Source of the DNA: Sphingomonas taxi
Lineage (GTDB): Bacteria > Pseudomonadota > Alphaproteobacteria > Sphingomonadales > Sphingomonadaceae
Assembly: GCF_000764535.1 (NCBI RefSeq)
Contig: NZ_CP009571.1
Span: 1,240,001-1,304,000 of the forward strand
Direction of reading: 5' to 3'
DNA length: 64,000 nt
Notes under the pieces: model-generated
Seen by the model: the letters and a program-made list of their open reading frames with translations, nothing else
Told to the model about the DNA's origin: nothing
The model's database searches: none
Part shown: positions 27,500 through 36,559 of the stretch, in pieces
Layout: the number at the start of each line of letters is the position of its first letter
Numbering within the stretch: the first letter of the stretch is position 1
Made by a program: the position numbers and the translations under genes

Positions 27500-28428
27500 C
27501 GCAGCCGATCCAGGAACGCGTCGATCGCGTCGAAGGCACGCCGCCGCACCGCATCGTCCTCGCGCAGGATCTCATGCGCCGATTCGGCACCGAAGCGCAC
27601 CAGTTCGACCCGCGGCAGCCGCGCCGCCAGCCGCACCGCGGCGCGGGCATCGACCAGCCGGTCGGCATCGGCGACCAGCATCAGCATCGGCACCGCGAGC
27701 GCCGCCAGTCGTGGGTCGGCCTGCAGCCGCGCGCCCGAGTCGAACGCCTCCAGCACCCACGCCCAGCTCGGCGGCCCGAGCAGCAGCGACGGATCGCGCG
27801 CATACCAGAAGGCCTCGTCGGCATAGCGATCGAGCGAATGGGTGAGCCGCTGCTGGCGATGGCCGGCGGACGCCTTGCCCGGCCGCACCGTCCACGCCGG
27901 CCGGGCGGGATCGCCGATCTTCGTCATCGCCCAGGCGACCGCACGACCGGCCCGCGCGCCGAGCGGTGAGCGCACGCCGATCATCGGCGACACCAGCACC
28001 GCCGCATCGGGCACGACGCCGCCGTCGAGCATCGCGCGCAGCGCCAGATGCCCGCCCATCGAATGGCCGAGCAGCACTGCCGGCCCCTCCCCCGCGCGCG
28101 TCCAGTCGCGCCAGAAGGCGGTGAGATCGCCCACCCACGCGTCGAAACTGGCGGCATGGCCGACGTGTGGATCGGCGGCGAGCCGCCCGGAGCCGCCCTG
28201 CCCGCGCCAGTCGAACGCGGTCACCGACCAGCGCCGCGCATGCAGGTGGCGGATCGTCTCGAGGAATTTCTCGACGATGTCCGCGCGGCCGCCCTGCACC
28301 AGGATACGCCCGCGGGCGTCGGGATGCGGCCAGTCGAAGCGGCGGTGGCGCCAGCCGTCGGGCGCCTGCCATTGCGTCAGGCGCGAATCGGCGGGCAGGT
28401 CGCGGCGCAGCTCGGCTTGGTCGGTCAT
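27496..28428 (-). CDS. Alpha/beta hydrolase (monoacylglycerol-lipase-like)
   Basis: This protein of about 310 aa has the nucleophile elbow GHSMGGHLALRA, an aspartate in LVADADRLVDARAA and a histidine in AESAHEILRED, which give a full Ser-Asp-His triad. The FDWRGQGGSGR oxyanion segment resembles lysophospholipase/monoglyceride lipase proteins. A second ATG at 28458 would add ten residues. The site before it is slightly better, so the start is not certain. It overlaps the FAD oxidoreductase gene and is divergent from cpaA. Confidence 0.85.
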   Translation of the reverse strand: MTDQAELRRDLPADSRLTQWQAPDGWRHRRFDWPHPDARGRILVQGGRADIVEKFLETIRHLHARRWSVTAFDWRGQGGSGRLAADPHVGHAASFDAWVGDLTAFWRDWTRAGEGPAVLLGHSMGGHLALRAMLDGGVVPDAAVLVSPMIGVRSPLGARAGRAVAWAMTKIGDPARPAWTVRPGKASAGHRQQRLTHSLDRYADEAFWYARDPSLLLGPPSWAWVLEAFDSGARLQADPRLAALAVPMLMLVADADRLVDARAAVRLAARLPRVELVRFGAESAHEILREDDAVRRRAFDAIDAFLDRLR

Positions 28429-28479
28429 CGTTGCTTTGGTTACGGTTTCGCAAGCCATGCCGTCTACCTGTCGCGTCCG

Positions 28480-28947
28480 ATGGGATGGGATAGTCTATTG
28501 ATCGCGGCGCTGGCCGTCACGCTCGGCGGCCTGCTCGTCGCCGCGGGAATCGAGGATGCCCGCACCCGCGAGATCGCCAATGGCAAGAATGCGGCGATCG
28601 CACTGCTCGCGCCACTGTGGTGGTGGGCGATGGGGCTCGGCTGGGGCGACGTCGCGGTGCAATTGCTCGTCGCGGCGATCGTCTTCGCGGTGTTCGTCGG
28701 CGCCTTCGCCTGCGGCTGGATGGGCGGCGGCGACGTCAAGATGATCGGCGCGCTTGCCTTGTGGCTGCCGCTTGGCGGCCTGTTGCAGATGCTGATGCTG
28801 ATGTCGGTGCTCGGCGGCGCGATCACCGTCGCGATGATGATCGAGCGGCGCTGGCAGCGCCGAATCGGCGAGGTTGAGGTGCCTTATGGCGTCGCAATCG
28901 CCGCGGCGGCGCTGCTCGCGCTGCCCGCCACTCTGCCAGCCCTTTGA
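28480..28947 (+). CDS. cpaA: Prepilin peptidase CpaA/TadV
   Basis: This 155-aa inner-membrane aspartic protease cleaves Flp-type prepilins and pseudopilins. The two catalytic aspartates sit in GIEDARTREIANGK and MGGGDVKMIGALAL, both typical. Five or so helices span the sequence, and the chain lacks the N-terminal methyltransferase domain of PilD, as expected for the short TadV group. The ATG at 28480 begins MGWDSLL. It opens the Tad pilus operon. No pilin gene is found on either side of it. Confidence 0.9.
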   Translation: MGWDSLLIAALAVTLGGLLVAAGIEDARTREIANGKNAAIALLAPLWWWAMGLGWGDVAVQLLVAAIVFAVFVGAFACGWMGGGDVKMIGALALWLPLGGLLQMLMLMSVLGGAITVAMMIERRWQRRIGEVEVPYGVAIAAAALLALPATLPAL

Positions 28948-29025
28948 AGACGAACCGGATTTTAACCAGTCCGCGGCCAAGATGGCCCAATCAACCACCG
29001 GTGCGCTGAAAGGCCCGTTGAGACC

Positions 29026-30060
29026 ATGGATAGTCGCAAGATCGTTTTGCTGGTGGGCGCGTTGCTCGTCGCCGGCATCACGGCATTTTTCGCCCGCTCG
29101 TTGCTCGTCGGCGCCTCCGCGCCGCAGGCGGTGGCGATGGGCGCCCCCGCCCCGGTCGTCGTCACCGGCCCGGAAGTGCTGGTCGCGACCCGCGCGCTGC
29201 CCGTCGGCACGATCCTCGACGCCACCGCGCTCAAGTTCCAGCCGTGGCCGCAGCAGCTCGTCGACAACGCCTATTACCTCAAGGCGGGTACCGACGTGGC
29301 GAAACTGACCGGCACCGTGGTGCGCAACGCGATCACCGCCGGCCAGCCGGTCACTCGCGGCGCGTTGGTGTCGCCGGGCGACCGCGGCTTCCTCGCCGCC
29401 GCGCTCGGACCGGGCATGCGTGCGGTCACCGTCAGCGTGTCGAGCCAGGCGGCGGTCGCCGGCTTCGTCTTTCCGGGCGACCGCATCGACCTCGTCCTGA
29501 CCCAGACCGTCAACGGCGGCGGCGACGGCCAGCCGCTCAAGGTGTCCGAGACGATCATGCGCAACGTCCGCGTGCTCGCCACCGACCAGCGCACCGACAA
29601 TGTCGTCGGCGAGGACGGCAAGTCGAAGGTCACGAGCTATTCGACGGTGACGCTGGAGGCGACGCCGAAGATGGCCGAACAGGTCGCGGTGGCGCGCACG
29701 ATCGGCGAATTGTCGCTGTCGCTGCGCGCGCTCGCCGACAATTCGACCGAACTCGAAGAGGCGATCGCCAGCGGCGCGGTCAAGGTGCCCGACGGCGACC
29801 CGCGCGCCGAAAAGGCGATGATGCTGCGCCTCGCCACCCAGCCGCAGACCGGCGGCACCACCTTCGCCACCGGCGCCGACGTCTCGCGCTTCCAGCGTAG
29901 CACCGTGCCGGCACGCGCACCGGCCGCCGGCACCCCGATGGGCACCGGCACCGCACCGGGTGGCGCGCCCGGCGCCGGCGGCGCGACGATCCAGGGCCCG
30001 GCCGTGCGGATCGCCCGCGGCAACACCGTGACCGTCGTTCCGGTCGGAGGGAAAAACTGA
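29026..30060 (+). CDS. cpaB: Flp pilus assembly protein CpaB (RcpC)
   Basis: This 344-aa periplasmic protein is anchored by the N-terminal helix IVLLVGALLVAGITAFFARS. The SAF domain begins at about residue 50 (VLVATRALPVGTILDATALK). It is followed by the CpaB core VSVSSQAAVAGFVFPGDRID. The C-terminal 60 residues are Gly/Ala/Pro-rich and unstructured-looking. CpaB works with the secretin at the outer membrane. The gene lies 78 bp after cpaA and one base before cpaC. Confidence 0.93.
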   Translation: MDSRKIVLLVGALLVAGITAFFARSLLVGASAPQAVAMGAPAPVVVTGPEVLVATRALPVGTILDATALKFQPWPQQLVDNAYYLKAGTDVAKLTGTVVRNAITAGQPVTRGALVSPGDRGFLAAALGPGMRAVTVSVSSQAAVAGFVFPGDRIDLVLTQTVNGGGDGQPLKVSETIMRNVRVLATDQRTDNVVGEDGKSKVTSYSTVTLEATPKMAEQVAVARTIGELSLSLRALADNSTELEEAIASGAVKVPDGDPRAEKAMMLRLATQPQTGGTTFATGADVSRFQRSTVPARAPAAGTPMGTGTAPGGAPGAGGATIQGPAVRIARGNTVTVVPVGGKN

Positions 30061-30061
30061 C

Positions 30062-31645
30062 ATGCCTCTCGTCCACCCCCTCCGCACCCGCTGCGGCCGC
30101 ACCGCCGCCGTCGCGCTGGCGCTCGCCACCACGGTCGCCGCGCCGCTCGCCATCGCCGATGCGCGCGGCACCGGTGCCGATGCCGCGGTCGCCGGCGGCA
30201 GTTCGTCGGTCGTCCAGGTCAACACCGGCCGTGGCCGGCTGGTGACGCTGTCGCGACCGATGAGCGACGTCTTCGTCGCCGATGACAGCATCGCCGACGT
30301 CCAGGTCCGCTCGCCGACGCAGCTCTACATCTTCGGCAAGAAGACCGGCGAGACGACGATCTCCGCCACCACCCGCGGCGGCGCGGTCGTCTATGCGACC
30401 ACCGTCCGCGTCGGCAACAACCTCGATTCGATCGCGGCGATGCTCCAGCTCGCGATGCCCGACGCGCGGCTCGTCGCGACGCCGATGAACGGCATCGTGC
30501 TGCTCACCGGCACCGTCGCCGGCCCCGGTGACGCCGCCGAGGCCGAACGGCTGGTCCAGGCCTATGTCGGCGACGCGACCAAGGTGCTCTCGCGCCTCAA
30601 GACCGCGACCCCGCTGCAGGTCAATCTGCAGGTCCGCATCGCCGAGGTCAGCCGGACGTTCATCAAGAACGTCGGCGTCAACCTCGGTTCGGTCGACTCG
30701 ACCGGCGGGTTCAAATTCGGCATTGGTCGCGGCGGCGTCAGCCCTCAATATACGCCTGGTTTCCCGCTGGCGACCGGCTTCAACACAGGTACGAATACCA
30801 CCCTGATCCCGAACGGCAGCTCCGGCTCGACGCTCGGCCTCGCCGGCAGGCTGCTCGGCCTCGACCTGCTCGCTGCGGTCGATCTCGGCGAGACGCTGGG
30901 TCAGGTGACGACGCTCGCCAACCCCAATCTCACCGCCTTGTCGGGCGAGACCGCGACCTTCCTCGCCGGCGGCGAGATCCCGATCCCGCTCTCCGGCGGA
31001 CTCGGCACCGTCACCGTCGAGTACAAGCAATATGGCGTCAGCCTCGCCTATACGCCGACGGTGCTGTCCGACGGCCGCATCTCGCTACGCGTCCGTCCCG
31101 AGGTGTCGCAGATCGACAATGCCAATGCGGTCAGCGTCGGCGGCACCCGCGTTCCCGGCATCACCACCCGCCGCGCCGAGACGACGCTGGAGCTCGGCTC
31201 GGGCCAGAGCATGATGATCGGCGGCCTGCTCTCCAACAGCCACGGCAACAACATCGACAAGACGCCGTTCCTCGGCGACCTGCCGATCATCGGCTCGCTG
31301 TTCCGCTCGACCAACTTCCAGCGCAACGAGACCGAGCTGGTCATCATCATCACCCCCTATCTGGTCAAGCCGGTGAGCGATCCCGCCCAGATCGCGCTGC
31401 CGCACGACGGCTATCGCGCGCCGAGCGATGCCGCGCGCATCCTGCTCGGCGAGGTCGGTTCGGGCGGCAACGGTCCGCGTCCGGTGCCGACGATGGTTCC
31501 CGGCGGCCAGCCGCCCGCGCCGACGATCGGCGCCGCCGCGGCGGTGCTGCCGGTGCCGCAGCGTCAGCCCGCGCCCGCCGCCGCCGATCCGCGCGCCACG
31601 TCGAAGAAGAAGGGCGCCGTCCCCGCCCCCGGATTTTCCAACTGA
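30062..31645 (+). CDS. cpaC: Secretin CpaC (RcpA), outer-membrane channel of the Tad pilus
   Basis: This 527-aa protein has a cleavable signal peptide (AVALALATTVAAPLAIADARG), an N-terminal domain with the secretin-associated fold and BON-like segment (GRGRLVTLSRPMSDVFVADD), and a secretin core. The core includes LSGETATFLAGGEIPIPLSG and ITTRRAETTLELGSGQSMMI, ending TELVIIITPYLVKPV. Residues after about 450 form a Pro/Ala-rich tail. It would form the multimeric channel for Flp pili. It follows cpaB by one base and shares one base with cpaD. Confidence 0.95.
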   Translation: MPLVHPLRTRCGRTAAVALALATTVAAPLAIADARGTGADAAVAGGSSSVVQVNTGRGRLVTLSRPMSDVFVADDSIADVQVRSPTQLYIFGKKTGETTISATTRGGAVVYATTVRVGNNLDSIAAMLQLAMPDARLVATPMNGIVLLTGTVAGPGDAAEAERLVQAYVGDATKVLSRLKTATPLQVNLQVRIAEVSRTFIKNVGVNLGSVDSTGGFKFGIGRGGVSPQYTPGFPLATGFNTGTNTTLIPNGSSGSTLGLAGRLLGLDLLAAVDLGETLGQVTTLANPNLTALSGETATFLAGGEIPIPLSGGLGTVTVEYKQYGVSLAYTPTVLSDGRISLRVRPEVSQIDNANAVSVGGTRVPGITTRRAETTLELGSGQSMMIGGLLSNSHGNNIDKTPFLGDLPIIGSLFRSTNFQRNETELVIIITPYLVKPVSDPAQIALPHDGYRAPSDAARILLGEVGSGGNGPRPVPTMVPGGQPPAPTIGAAAAVLPVPQRQPAPAAADPRATSKKKGAVPAPGFSN

Positions 31646-32325
31646 TGCCCGCGCCGGCCCCGATCAAGGACCCGTTCAAGGACATGGCCCCGATGACCAA
31701 GCACAAGCTGCTCCTTGCCACCCTGCCCGCGCTGCTTCTCGGCGGCTGCATGGGCACCACCAACCGCGGCCTCGAATCGGTTCATCAGCCGGTCGTCGCA
31801 CGCAGCGATTACGCGCTCGACCTCGCCACCGCCGGGGCCGGCCTCGCCGCCGGCGAAGGCCGCCGGCTCGCCGGCTGGATGGACACGATGCACCTCGGCT
31901 TCGGCGACAAGGTCGCGATCGACGAGAGCGCCGACGGCGCCGGCCGCGCCCGCGACGAGATCGCCGCCGTCGTCGCCAGTTACGGCCTGCTGCTCTCCGA
32001 CGACCGGCCGGTGACCGCCGCGCCGGTGACGCCCGGCACGCTGCGCGTCGTCGTCAGCCGCATGCACGCCAGCGTGCCCGGCTGCCCCGACTGGAGCCGC
32101 AATTCGAGCAACGAATTCGACGCCAACACCTCGTCCAACTACGGCTGCGCGATCAACGCCAACCTCGCCGCGATGATCGCCCGCCCGAGCGACCTGGTCT
32201 CCGGCACCGATGCGCAGCCGCTCGTCGATACCGCGGCCAATGCCAAGGCGATCGACACCTATCGCAAGAAGGCGCCGACCGGCGCCGCCGCGCTGCAGGC
32301 GACCAGCGCCCGCGGAGCCAATTGA
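31645..32325 (+). CDS. cpaD: Pilus assembly lipoprotein CpaD
   Basis: This 226-aa lipoprotein is required for Tad pilus assembly at the outer membrane. The lipobox is LLLGGCMG, after LLLATLPA. The conserved CpaD core includes LRVVVSRMHASVPGCPDWSR and NYGCAINANLAAMIARPSDL. The annotated ATG at 31645 overlaps the cpaC stop. An ATG at 31693 would give a more usual short signal peptide, so the true start is uncertain. It shares one base with cpaE. Confidence 0.9.
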   Translation: MPAPAPIKDPFKDMAPMTKHKLLLATLPALLLGGCMGTTNRGLESVHQPVVARSDYALDLATAGAGLAAGEGRRLAGWMDTMHLGFGDKVAIDESADGAGRARDEIAAVVASYGLLLSDDRPVTAAPVTPGTLRVVVSRMHASVPGCPDWSRNSSNEFDANTSSNYGCAINANLAAMIARPSDLVSGTDAQPLVDTAANAKAIDTYRKKAPTGAAALQATSARGAN

Positions 32326-33599
32326 TGAACGCCCCCTGGAAACCCGCCGGTCTCTCGACGCGCGAGCCGTTCGCCGCCTACGTCTGCGACGAGACCACCG
32401 CCGAAACGCTGCGCCCGATCGCCGCCGAACTCGGCTGGTCGGTTGACAAGGTCTACAAGGGCGGGCTGCGCAACGCCGTCCAGTCGCTGTCGGTTTCGGC
32501 CAGCCCGCAGATCCTGCTCGTCGATCTCGCCGAATCGGGCGATCCGCTCAGCGACATCAACGGCCTCGCCGAAGTGTGCGAGCCCGGCACGGTGGTGATC
32601 GCCGCCGGCCAGGTCAACGACGTGCGCCTCTACCGCGACCTGATCGCCAGCGGCATCCAGGATTATCTGCTCAAGCCGCTCCATCCCGACGCGATGCGCG
32701 AGGCCTTCGGTCACGCGCAGGCGATGCTCAACGCCCCCAAGCTCGCCGAGGCCAGCATCGACCGGCCGCATTGCGCGATCGCCGTCATCGGCACGCGCGG
32801 CGGCGTCGGCGCGTCGACCGTCGCCACCTCGACCGCCTGGCTGCTCGCCGAGCGCGAGAAGCGCACCACCGCATTGCTCGATCTCGACGTCCATTTCGGC
32901 ACCGGCGCGCTGACGCTCGATCTCGAGCCCGGCCGCGGCCTCACCGACGCGATCGAGAATCCCAGCCGCATCGACGGCCTGTTCATCGAACGCGCGATGG
33001 TCAAGGCGACCGAGAAGCTTGCCGTCCTCTCCGCCGAGGCACCGATCAACGCACCATTGGTTACCGACGGCGCCGCTTTCTATCAGTTGCAGGAAGAGAT
33101 GCGCGCCGCCTTCGAGGCGACGGTGGTCGATCTGCCGCGTGCGATGCTGGTCCAGCACCCGCAGCTCATCAGCGACATCCAGGCCGCGGTGATCGTCACC
33201 GAACTCACCCTCGCCTCGGCGCGCGATACGATCCGCATCCTGTCGTGGCTCAAGACGCACGCACCACAGACCCATCTCACCGTCGTCGCCAACCGCGTCC
33301 ACCCCGCCGCGCAGCTCGAGATCAGCCGCAAGGATTTCGAAAGCTCGATCGAGCGCAAGATCGACTTCCTCGTCCCCTTCGACCAGAAACTGGCGGCGCA
33401 ATCGGCCAAGCTCGGCAAGCCGCTCGCCGAGGCGGGCAAGAACACCAAGACGATCGCGCCGCTGATCGACCTCACCCGCCACGTCCTCAACGCCGGCGAG
33501 GAACTCGTCGCGGGCAGCGGCGACGGCAAGACGCGCAAGAAGGGCAAGTCGTTGATCGGCGGCTTCTCCGCGTTGCTGCCGCGCCGCGCCAAGAAATAG
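32325..33599 (+). CDS. cpaE: Pilus assembly protein CpaE (ParA/MinD-like ATPase)
   Basis: This 424-aa protein has an N-terminal atypical receiver domain (residues about 20-130, ILLVDLAESGDPLSDINGLA) and a C-terminal ParA-like domain with the deviant Walker A GTRGGVGASTVATSTAWLLA. CpaE positions the pilus machine, and it cannot replace the CpaF motor. The C-terminus is basic (KTRKKGKSLIGG). It starts at ATG 32325 overlapping cpaD. The next gene, ten bases downstream, is tadB. The cpaF gene expected here is missing. Confidence 0.93.
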   Translation: MNAPWKPAGLSTREPFAAYVCDETTAETLRPIAAELGWSVDKVYKGGLRNAVQSLSVSASPQILLVDLAESGDPLSDINGLAEVCEPGTVVIAAGQVNDVRLYRDLIASGIQDYLLKPLHPDAMREAFGHAQAMLNAPKLAEASIDRPHCAIAVIGTRGGVGASTVATSTAWLLAEREKRTTALLDLDVHFGTGALTLDLEPGRGLTDAIENPSRIDGLFIERAMVKATEKLAVLSAEAPINAPLVTDGAAFYQLQEEMRAAFEATVVDLPRAMLVQHPQLISDIQAAVIVTELTLASARDTIRILSWLKTHAPQTHLTVVANRVHPAAQLEISRKDFESSIERKIDFLVPFDQKLAAQSAKLGKPLAEAGKNTKTIAPLIDLTRHVLNAGEELVAGSGDGKTRKKGKSLIGGFSALLPRRAKK

Positions 33600-33609
33600 C
33601 GTCGCGGCG

Positions 33610-34581
33610 ATGGACCTCTTCCCTCTCGCGATGGTGCTGCTCGGCGGCGGACTGGCGATCGCCTTGGTCGCCTTCGCGCTCGCCGGCCCATCGCCGCAGC
33701 GCGCGCAGACGCGCCGCGTTGCCGCGATGCGGATGCGCCACGGCGATTTCGCGGTGGTCGAATCGCAGATGCGGCGCATCGCCGCCGGCCGCGTCCAGAC
33801 CCGCACCGACCTCGCGGTCGGCCGGCTGCTGCCCAATCCGGCGCAGCTCGCCCACCGGCTGGCGATGACCGGCAAGGACTGGAGCGTCGGCCGCTACGGC
33901 ATGGTCAGCGCCGGGCTGATCGTCGTCGTCGCCGGGCTGCTGATGCTCAAGGGCGCGCCGTTCCTCTTCGCCCTGCTGTTCGGCGTCGCGGTCGGCGCCG
34001 GCGTGCCGCATTGGATGGTCGGCTATTTCATCCGCCGCCGTGTCACCCGCTTCACCGCCAAATTCCCCGATGCGATCGAATTGCTCGTCCGCGGCCTGCG
34101 CTCGGGCCTGCCGGTCAGCGAGACGATCGGCGTCGTCGGCAACGAGGTGGAGGGGCCGGTCGGCGAGGAATTCCGCATGGTCTCCGACAAGATGAAGATC
34201 GGCATGTCGATGGACGCGGCCTTGCAGGACACCGCCGACCGGCTCGGCACGCCCGAATTCCAGTTCTTCGTCATCACCATCGCGATCCAGCGCGAGACCG
34301 GCGGCAATCTCGCCGAAACGCTCGCCAATCTCGCCACGGTGCTGCGCCAGCGTGGCCAGATGAAATTGAAGATCAAGGCGATGTCGTCCGAATCCAAGGC
34401 TTCGGCCTATATCGTCGGGTCGCTGCCGTTCATCGTCTTCGGGATGATCTGGATGATCAACGCCGGCTATATGCAGGGCTTCTTCTCCGAACCGCGGCTG
34501 ATCATCGCCGGCATCGGCGGCCTGCTGTGGATGGGGATCGGCGTGTTCATCATGGCCAAGATGGTCAGCTTCGAAATCTGA
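33610..34581 (+). CDS. tadB: Tad pilus inner-membrane platform protein TadB
   Basis: This 323-aa protein of the type II secretion GspF-like family has three or four helices (MVLLGGGLAIALVAFALAG at the start, ASAYIVGSLPFIVFGMIW near the end). The GspF domain includes FPDAIELLVRGLRSGLPVSE and FFVITIAIQRETGGNLAETL. With TadC it forms the platform that the motor ATPase pushes. It follows cpaE by ten bases, with no cpaF between. Confidence 0.92.
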   Translation: MDLFPLAMVLLGGGLAIALVAFALAGPSPQRAQTRRVAAMRMRHGDFAVVESQMRRIAAGRVQTRTDLAVGRLLPNPAQLAHRLAMTGKDWSVGRYGMVSAGLIVVVAGLLMLKGAPFLFALLFGVAVGAGVPHWMVGYFIRRRVTRFTAKFPDAIELLVRGLRSGLPVSETIGVVGNEVEGPVGEEFRMVSDKMKIGMSMDAALQDTADRLGTPEFQFFVITIAIQRETGGNLAETLANLATVLRQRGQMKLKIKAMSSESKASAYIVGSLPFIVFGMIWMINAGYMQGFFSEPRLIIAGIGGLLWMGIGVFIMAKMVSFEI

Positions 34582-34600
34582 TGGCCGGGGGCGAATAGAC

Positions 34601-35584
34601 ATGCAGGCTTCCGGACCGACGCTGATGGGCATCGACGTGCTCTGGGTCGCGACCATCCTGTCGGGGGTCGCCGCCTTCGCGGTGATGCTCGCCATCTATA
34701 CGGTGATGCGCACCGTCACCGATCCGATGACCAAGCGCGTCAAGGCGCTCAACGAACGCCGCGAACAGCTCAAGGCCGGCATCACCGCCTCGACCAAGCG
34801 CCGCGCCAAGCTGGTCCAGCGCAGCGACACCACCGACTGGATGCGCGGCCTGCTCTCGTCGCTCAAGGTGTTGCAGGACAGCCAGGTCAAGGACGCGCAG
34901 CTCAAGCTGATGCGCGCCGGCATCCGGTCGAAGGAATGGGCGGTCGGCGTCATCTTCGGCCGGCTCGCGCTGCCGATCGTGTTCGGCGGGCTGATGGTGG
35001 TCGTCGTCTACGGGCTCGACTATTTCCCCGACTGGTCGCCGTTCAAACGCTATGCGCTGGTCGCGGTGACCTTCATCCTCGCCTACAAGGCGCCGGACAT
35101 CTATCTGAAGAACAAGATCACCAAGCGCAGCGACGCGATCCGCAAGGGCCTGCCCGACGCGCTCGACCTGCTGGTGATCTGCGCTGAGGCGGGCCTGACC
35201 GTCGACGCCGCCTTCCACCGCGTCGCCAAGGAACTCGGCCGCGCCTATCCCGAACTCGGCGACGAATTCACGCTGACCGCGATCGAACTCGGCTTCCTCA
35301 CCGAGCGGCGGCAGGCGTTCGAGAATCTCGCCACCCGCGTCGACCTCGACGCGATCCGCGGCGTCGTCACGACGATGGTGCAGACCGAGAAATACGGCAC
35401 GCCGCTCGCCTCGGCGCTGCGCGTGCTGTCCGCCGAATTCCGCAACGAACGCATGATGCGCGCCGAGGAGAAGGCCGCGCGCCTGCCGGCGATCATGACG
35501 ATCCCGCTGATCCTCTTCATCCTCCCGACGCTGTTCATCGTCATCCTCGGCCCCGCCGCCTGCTCGATCAGCGACGCCTTCTAG
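34601..35584 (+). CDS. tadC: Tad pilus inner-membrane platform protein TadC
   Basis: This 327-aa protein is the second GspF-like platform subunit. The hallmark LPDALDLLVICAEAGLTVDA lies near residue 190 and the C-terminus has a hydrophobic pair of helices (MTIPLILFILPTLFIVIL). An N-terminal helix and a basic coiled segment (KRVKALNERREQLKAG) come first. It is the last gene of the operon. TadD-like TPR proteins and TadE/F pseudopilins are not found after it. Confidence 0.92.
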   Translation: MQASGPTLMGIDVLWVATILSGVAAFAVMLAIYTVMRTVTDPMTKRVKALNERREQLKAGITASTKRRAKLVQRSDTTDWMRGLLSSLKVLQDSQVKDAQLKLMRAGIRSKEWAVGVIFGRLALPIVFGGLMVVVVYGLDYFPDWSPFKRYALVAVTFILAYKAPDIYLKNKITKRSDAIRKGLPDALDLLVICAEAGLTVDAAFHRVAKELGRAYPELGDEFTLTAIELGFLTERRQAFENLATRVDLDAIRGVVTTMVQTEKYGTPLASALRVLSAEFRNERMMRAEEKAARLPAIMTIPLILFILPTLFIVILGPAACSISDAF

Positions 35585-35670
35585 CGGGAGCCCTCCTTGG
35601 AGGGCATCCCCCATGGGGAGGTAGGAGACATTCTCCCCCATGAGATGGGAGACATTCCCCACCACCGTTC

Positions 35671-35690
35671 GCCCTGAGCCTGTCGAAGGG
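35671..35690. repeat. Palindromic repeat core, family B
   Basis: GCCCTGAGCCTGTCGAAGGG, identical over 20 bp to the copy at 6461. No paired arm is evident nearby. Confidence 0.75.
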
Positions 35691-35724
35691 CAGGTGAGAC
35701 CCGATCCGCCTCCACCTAAGATAC

Positions 35725-35829
35725 GTCACCCCGGACTTGTTCCGGGGTCCACTGCGCCGCAAGGGCACGACGTAACCTCCAGCCGTTCTCCTCGCCGCAG
35801 AGTGGACCCCGGAACCAGTCCGGGGTGAC
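35725..35829. repeat. Palindromic intergenic repeat, family A (copy 4)
   Basis: The left arm is GTCACCCCGGACTTGTTCC. The right arm ends GTCCGGGGTGAC. The spacing matches the other full-length copies, and the central CTCCTCGCCGC block is conserved. It lies downstream of tadC. Confidence 0.9.
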
Positions 35830-36111
35830 GGATGGTTCCGGAAAGCGACGGACCAACACCAACGCCCGGCTGTCCTACACCCGCCGCAAATGCTAAAGAG
35901 CGCCCCCCACACGCTCTTTCTCATCGCCATCGATCAGCACGTTTCCGGAAACGATAAACCCGGATCGTTTCCATTCAGGTGTCCATCTTGTCCACGTTCG
36001 GCGCCTAACCCATTCCACCGCAACGACACCGCTTCCACGCAGCGTGACGCTCCCGGCCCGATGAACCAACCCCCGCCGCGCTCGTTATGCACCCGTAACA
36101 GGGAGGCTCGG

Positions 36112-36495
36112 ATGCTGTTCACCACCACCACGCAGTTCGTCGCTTTGGCATTGTGCCTCGTCGCCGGCTGGTTCTTCGGGCTCGCCAGCCACGGCGGTGG
36201 CCGCAAGTGGAAGACGCGCTATGCCGACGAGCGCGAGGCGCATGCCGGCTATCGCAAGCAGGGCGACGCCGCGCTTGTCGACGCCAACCGCCGCATCGCC
36301 GAGCTGGAGCGCGAGAACGACCGTCTCGCCCGCGCTGGCGAAACCGTCCCGGTCGCCGCCGCCCCCGTCGCCGCCGCACCGACCATCGGGGAGCGTCTCA
36401 CCGGCAGTGCCCGCCCGGTGCGCACCGTCCGCCCCGCCTATCCCGCCGGCAACCGCCCCGGCTGGTTCGATTTCGGCGACCGTTCGCGCGTCTGA
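36112..36495 (+). CDS. Small membrane-anchored coiled-coil protein, uncharacterised
   Basis: This is a 127-aa protein from the ATG at 36112, six bases after GGGAGG. A single N-terminal helix (FVALALCLVAGWFFGLAS) is followed by a basic segment and a predicted coiled coil (VDANRRIAELERENDRLARA, residues about 60-80), then an Ala/Pro-rich linker and a short C-terminal tail (NRPGWFDFGDRSRV). No family is recognised. The helix plus coiled coil suggests a cell-envelope or cell-division-like scaffold, but this is only a shape argument. Confidence 0.7.
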   Translation: MLFTTTTQFVALALCLVAGWFFGLASHGGGRKWKTRYADEREAHAGYRKQGDAALVDANRRIAELERENDRLARAGETVPVAAAPVAAAPTIGERLTGSARPVRTVRPAYPAGNRPGWFDFGDRSRV

Positions 36496-36559
36496 CGCGA
36501 CCGCCGCGCCCGGATCGCCGCCGCTCGACTTCCGCGGCGTGACCGGGCAAGATCGCATC

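Larger units (their letters stand above)
35585..36111. other. Gap with palindromic repeats and no recognisable gene
   Basis: This 527-bp stretch holds CCCTCC/GGAGGG hairpins at 35592-35605 that could end the tad transcript, a family B core (35671-35690) and a family A unit (35725-35829). The last 280 bp before the next start include an open frame from 35890 that shares the frame of the next gene. It has no domain or ribosome-binding site, and the short gene at 36112 is preferred. I see no other gene. Confidence 0.6.

Noticed and set aside
28948..29025. Possible Flp pilin gene between cpaA and cpaB
   Set aside because: The 78-bp space is too short for a pilin, and no prepilin motif is visible in any frame.
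33600..33609. Hidden cpaF between cpaE and tadB
   Set aside because: Only ten bases lie there, and all frames of the flanking genes read as intact CpaE and TadB.
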